DNA from: Methylobacillus methanolivorans | GTDB taxonomy: Bacteria; Pseudomonadota; Gammaproteobacteria; Burkholderiales; Methylophilaceae | Reading direction: 5' to 3' | DNA length: 64,000 bases | NCBI RefSeq assembly: GCF_020531845.1 | Contig: NZ_JAJAVF010000002.1 | Span: 62,001 to 126,000, forward strand | In this document: positions 61,951 to 64,000 of the stretch, one piece after another | Numbering within the stretch: position 1 is the stretch's first letter | Layout of the letters: every line of letters starts with the position of its first letter | Position numbers and translations under genes: made by a program | Notes under the pieces: generated by a model | Seen by the model: only the letters and a program-made list of their open reading frames with translations | What the model was told of the DNA's origin: nothing | Databases searched by the model: none

Positions 61951-63978
61951 TTAGAACTTGCGCGTGACGTTAACAAACATATTGCGGCCTTCCATATAGA
62001 AGCCTTCTGTATATGCATAGTTTTTGTCGAGGATGTTATTAATACCTGCTTCGGCAAACCAGTCCGCATTGACTGCATACATGGCTTTGATATTTCCAGT
62101 TGCAAAACCCTTGGCTGATAACCAGGTTGTAAGTGCCTGATTTTGCCGAGAGTAACGTGATGATGAGGCTTCCATGCTCGCTAATATCTGTAAGGCACTA
62201 TTTATTTTCCACTTGCTGTACGCAAAGAGTTTTTGGCGCGGTACATCTGTTAATTGTTGGTCGTTACTTAGGTTATCTCGATTGATGAAGGTATAGTTGC
62301 CGCCCACTTCAACATTATCGCTGGCAAACCAGGTTCCACCTAGTTCGATACCCTGGCTTTGTACTTTTCCAATATTGCGGAATTGAAAGCAATTTCCCCC
62401 GCCTGCAGTACAAGCTGAATTTGGAAGGCTGACAGATTGAATCATGTCTTTGGTATCAATAAAGAATACCGCTCCTTGCAACTTCAACTCTGGTAACACG
62501 AAAGCGCCAGCACCCAGTTCATAATGAGTGGCTCTTTCTGTAGCTAGATCAGGGTTAGGGACAGCGCGACCAAAACGGCCAGAGAAACGGTCCTTCATGG
62601 TTGCAAAGCGACTTTTCCTGGAGACTGTAAGGTGAATGTCGCTATCTTCTGTTGGCTTATAGAATAAACCTGCTTGAGGATTCCACGCATGGGCATCGCC
62701 ATTTGGGAAAGCGTAAATCTGGTTGAGGTTGTTCAGCCCTTCAGCCTTGATCGTGTCACGCTTGTCATAGCTAACGCCTGTTACCAGACTCAGCTTCTCG
62801 GTGAAGTGGTGAGAGTCTTCGATGCCGAGTGAGATTGTGCGATCTTCAAATGTTTGAATGGGATTGCCCTTGTTGTGCTCTTCGTGCTTGTCATGCTTGT
62901 AATGAGCGGAAAGTTTCAAAGTATTGGTTTTGGCAATATCGAAGCCCAGTTCGGCGCTAGCGCCATAGGTGTCGTCGTTATAAATGCTAGTGAATGAACT
63001 GTTTCTGGTCATTGTGGCATAACGCGCATCATCAAAGCTTTCCAATACATTTTTGAACTTGTCATAGAAAGCCCGGATTTTCAGGTAGGTGCTACTACCA
63101 AAGGTGGTACGTGAAATGAAATAAAGACTTTCTTTATCCCATTTTGGCCAATCCCAATAGTTGGCACCGCGTCCACTATCGTTGCCTGCGTATACAGGGC
63201 TACCTTTTGTGCCTTGCTGATTGATGTAATTCAGGCTGTATTCATTGCCTTCGCTAGGAGTTAAACCGATTTTAAGGTTGATTTTTCCGTCCCTGTTATA
63301 TGCACGCTCTCTATCACCACCATTTTCAAAGCGATTGGGTGTGTAATCACTAGACATACGAGACCGCTCATTGTCCACGTATGAAGTATTGGCTTGCCAA
63401 TACCATGTGTCGTAATTACCGCCCATGTTGACGTCAGTGGTATAGCCGTTGAATTTGAGATTGCGGTCAGTTTTCATGCCAGCTGTGATACTGCCTTCAA
63501 ACTCTTTCACTGGCTTGCGACTGACTAGGTTGATTGCACCACCCAATGTATTAGGCCCGTAAAGAACAGAGCTGAAGCCTTTAGAAACTTGGATTTTAGA
63601 TAAATCAAAAGTATTGAAGCGACCAAGGTCAACATAACCGTCGTAAGTGACGTAGACCGGAATACCATCTACAAAGACAGGAACCTGTCGTAAATCGAAA
63701 CCACGTAATTGCACTAGTTGCTCATTACGCTGGCCACCTTGAGTCATGCTTATACCTGGCAAGGTATTGAGAGCTGTACCAACAGTTTCACGATTAAAAA
63801 GTCGCATATCTTCTTGCGTAATCGTATTGTCAGAGAGGCTAGTGTCTTCTTGCTGCTTGGTGGTGGTGACATTGATTTCACCCAGATTAAAAGGTGAAAC
63901 TTCTGCCAATGAAACTTGGCTGCTGGCTAATAGCGCAAGAATGACAGCTACTTTCAGCCGCTTATGGTTAGTGAACAT
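61951..63978 (-). CDS. TonB-dependent outer-membrane receptor
   Basis: 675 residues; site GGGGAG before the ATG. Signal peptide (VAVILALLASSQVSLA), TonB-box-like GEINVTTTK, plug (QLVQLRGFDLRQVPVFVDGIPVYV, GFSSVLYGPNTLGGAINLV) and a barrel ending NMFVNVTRKF. A Cys pair in SACTAGGGNCFQFRN lies in an extracellular loop. First gene of an operon with a binding protein and a di-heme oxidoreductase. Ligand unknown; iron or copper complex suggested by the partners. Confidence 0.9.
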   Translation of the reverse strand: MFTNHKRLKVAVILALLASSQVSLAEVSPFNLGEINVTTTKQQEDTSLSDNTITQEDMRLFNRETVGTALNTLPGISMTQGGQRNEQLVQLRGFDLRQVPVFVDGIPVYVTYDGYVDLGRFNTFDLSKIQVSKGFSSVLYGPNTLGGAINLVSRKPVKEFEGSITAGMKTDRNLKFNGYTTDVNMGGNYDTWYWQANTSYVDNERSRMSSDYTPNRFENGGDRERAYNRDGKINLKIGLTPSEGNEYSLNYINQQGTKGSPVYAGNDSGRGANYWDWPKWDKESLYFISRTTFGSSTYLKIRAFYDKFKNVLESFDDARYATMTRNSSFTSIYNDDTYGASAELGFDIAKTNTLKLSAHYKHDKHEEHNKGNPIQTFEDRTISLGIEDSHHFTEKLSLVTGVSYDKRDTIKAEGLNNLNQIYAFPNGDAHAWNPQAGLFYKPTEDSDIHLTVSRKSRFATMKDRFSGRFGRAVPNPDLATERATHYELGAGAFVLPELKLQGAVFFIDTKDMIQSVSLPNSACTAGGGNCFQFRNIGKVQSQGIELGGTWFASDNVEVGGNYTFINRDNLSNDQQLTDVPRQKLFAYSKWKINSALQILASMEASSSRYSRQNQALTTWLSAKGFATGNIKAMYAVNADWFAEAGINNILDKNYAYTEGFYMEGRNMFVNVTRKF

Positions 63979-64000
63979 TGATCTCCCCGATGCTAAGTAA

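Overview
The window looks like the chromosome of a betaproteobacterium, most plausibly a methylotroph of the Methylophilaceae (Methylobacillus/Methylovorus type). That is an inference from three things: an eps gene order of the kind described for methanolan synthesis in Methylobacillus, an exosortase of the XrtB (EpsH) type with PEP-CTERM substrates, and an MxaD-like SRPBCC protein at the left edge. No rRNA, phage or CRISPR array is present. Two tRNA genes (Val-GAC, Pro-GGG) and one decayed IS3-family element are seen.

Layout. 0-2.8 kb: end of an SRPBCC gene, a PLP decarboxylase/2OG-Fe(II) oxygenase pair, tRNA-Val. 2.9-7.8 kb: a TonB-dependent receptor and two paralogous PEP-CTERM proteins; sigma-54-like -24/-12 elements precede the receptor and the first PEP-CTERM gene. 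7.9-29.2 kb: a long exopolysaccharide (EPS) locus, all on the + strand: CAAX-type protease, epsL, the initiating sugar-phosphate transferase, epsD, epsE, epsF, epsG, xrtB, epsI, a small secreted protein, a polymerase/ligase-like membrane protein, glycosyltransferases, a flippase fused to a GT14-like glycosyltransferase, a pyruvyltransferase-like/FrhB-like pair, two more glycosyltransferases and a secreted repeat protein. 29.4-29.9 kb: IS3 remnant. 29.9-35.2 kb: hexapeptide acetyltransferase and rfbBACD (dTDP-L-rhamnose) on the - strand, galE on the + strand. 35.3-37.5 kb: two more PEP-CTERM proteins behind a third sigma-54-like element, and a TIGR03790-type protein.

37.6-45.2 kb is a conserved housekeeping run: thrS, infC (AUA start), rpmI, rplT, pheS, pheT, ihfA, a MerR regulator, tRNA-Pro. 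45.2-49.8 kb: a 490-base gene-free stretch with a 28-bp perfect palindrome, then a three-gene envelope operon of unknown function (OmpA-family lipoprotein, five-TM protein with a charged tail, secreted vWA-like protein). 49.9-53.1 kb: aldehyde dehydrogenase plus its DUF779 partner, then pnuC and a NadR-like kinase (nicotinamide riboside salvage). 53.2-55 kb: MerR regulator divergent from an MFS exporter with a SoxR-like operator between them. 55.2-57.5 kb: a TonB-dependent receptor under a TPP riboswitch. 57.6-59.2 kb: SulP transporter. 59.3-64 kb: TonB receptor, periplasmic binding protein and di-heme oxidoreductase operon; the last gene has an in-frame amber codon ahead of its first heme motif.

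Working model: sugar nucleotides (dTDP-rhamnose, UDP-galactose/glucose) feed Wzx/Wzy-type EPS synthesis. The EPS exits through EpsE/EpsL, while XrtB processes surface proteins with PEP-CTERM tails. Candidate substrates sit on both sides of the EPS locus, and two of their promoters look sigma-54 dependent, which fits coordinated switching of matrix polysaccharide and surface proteins.
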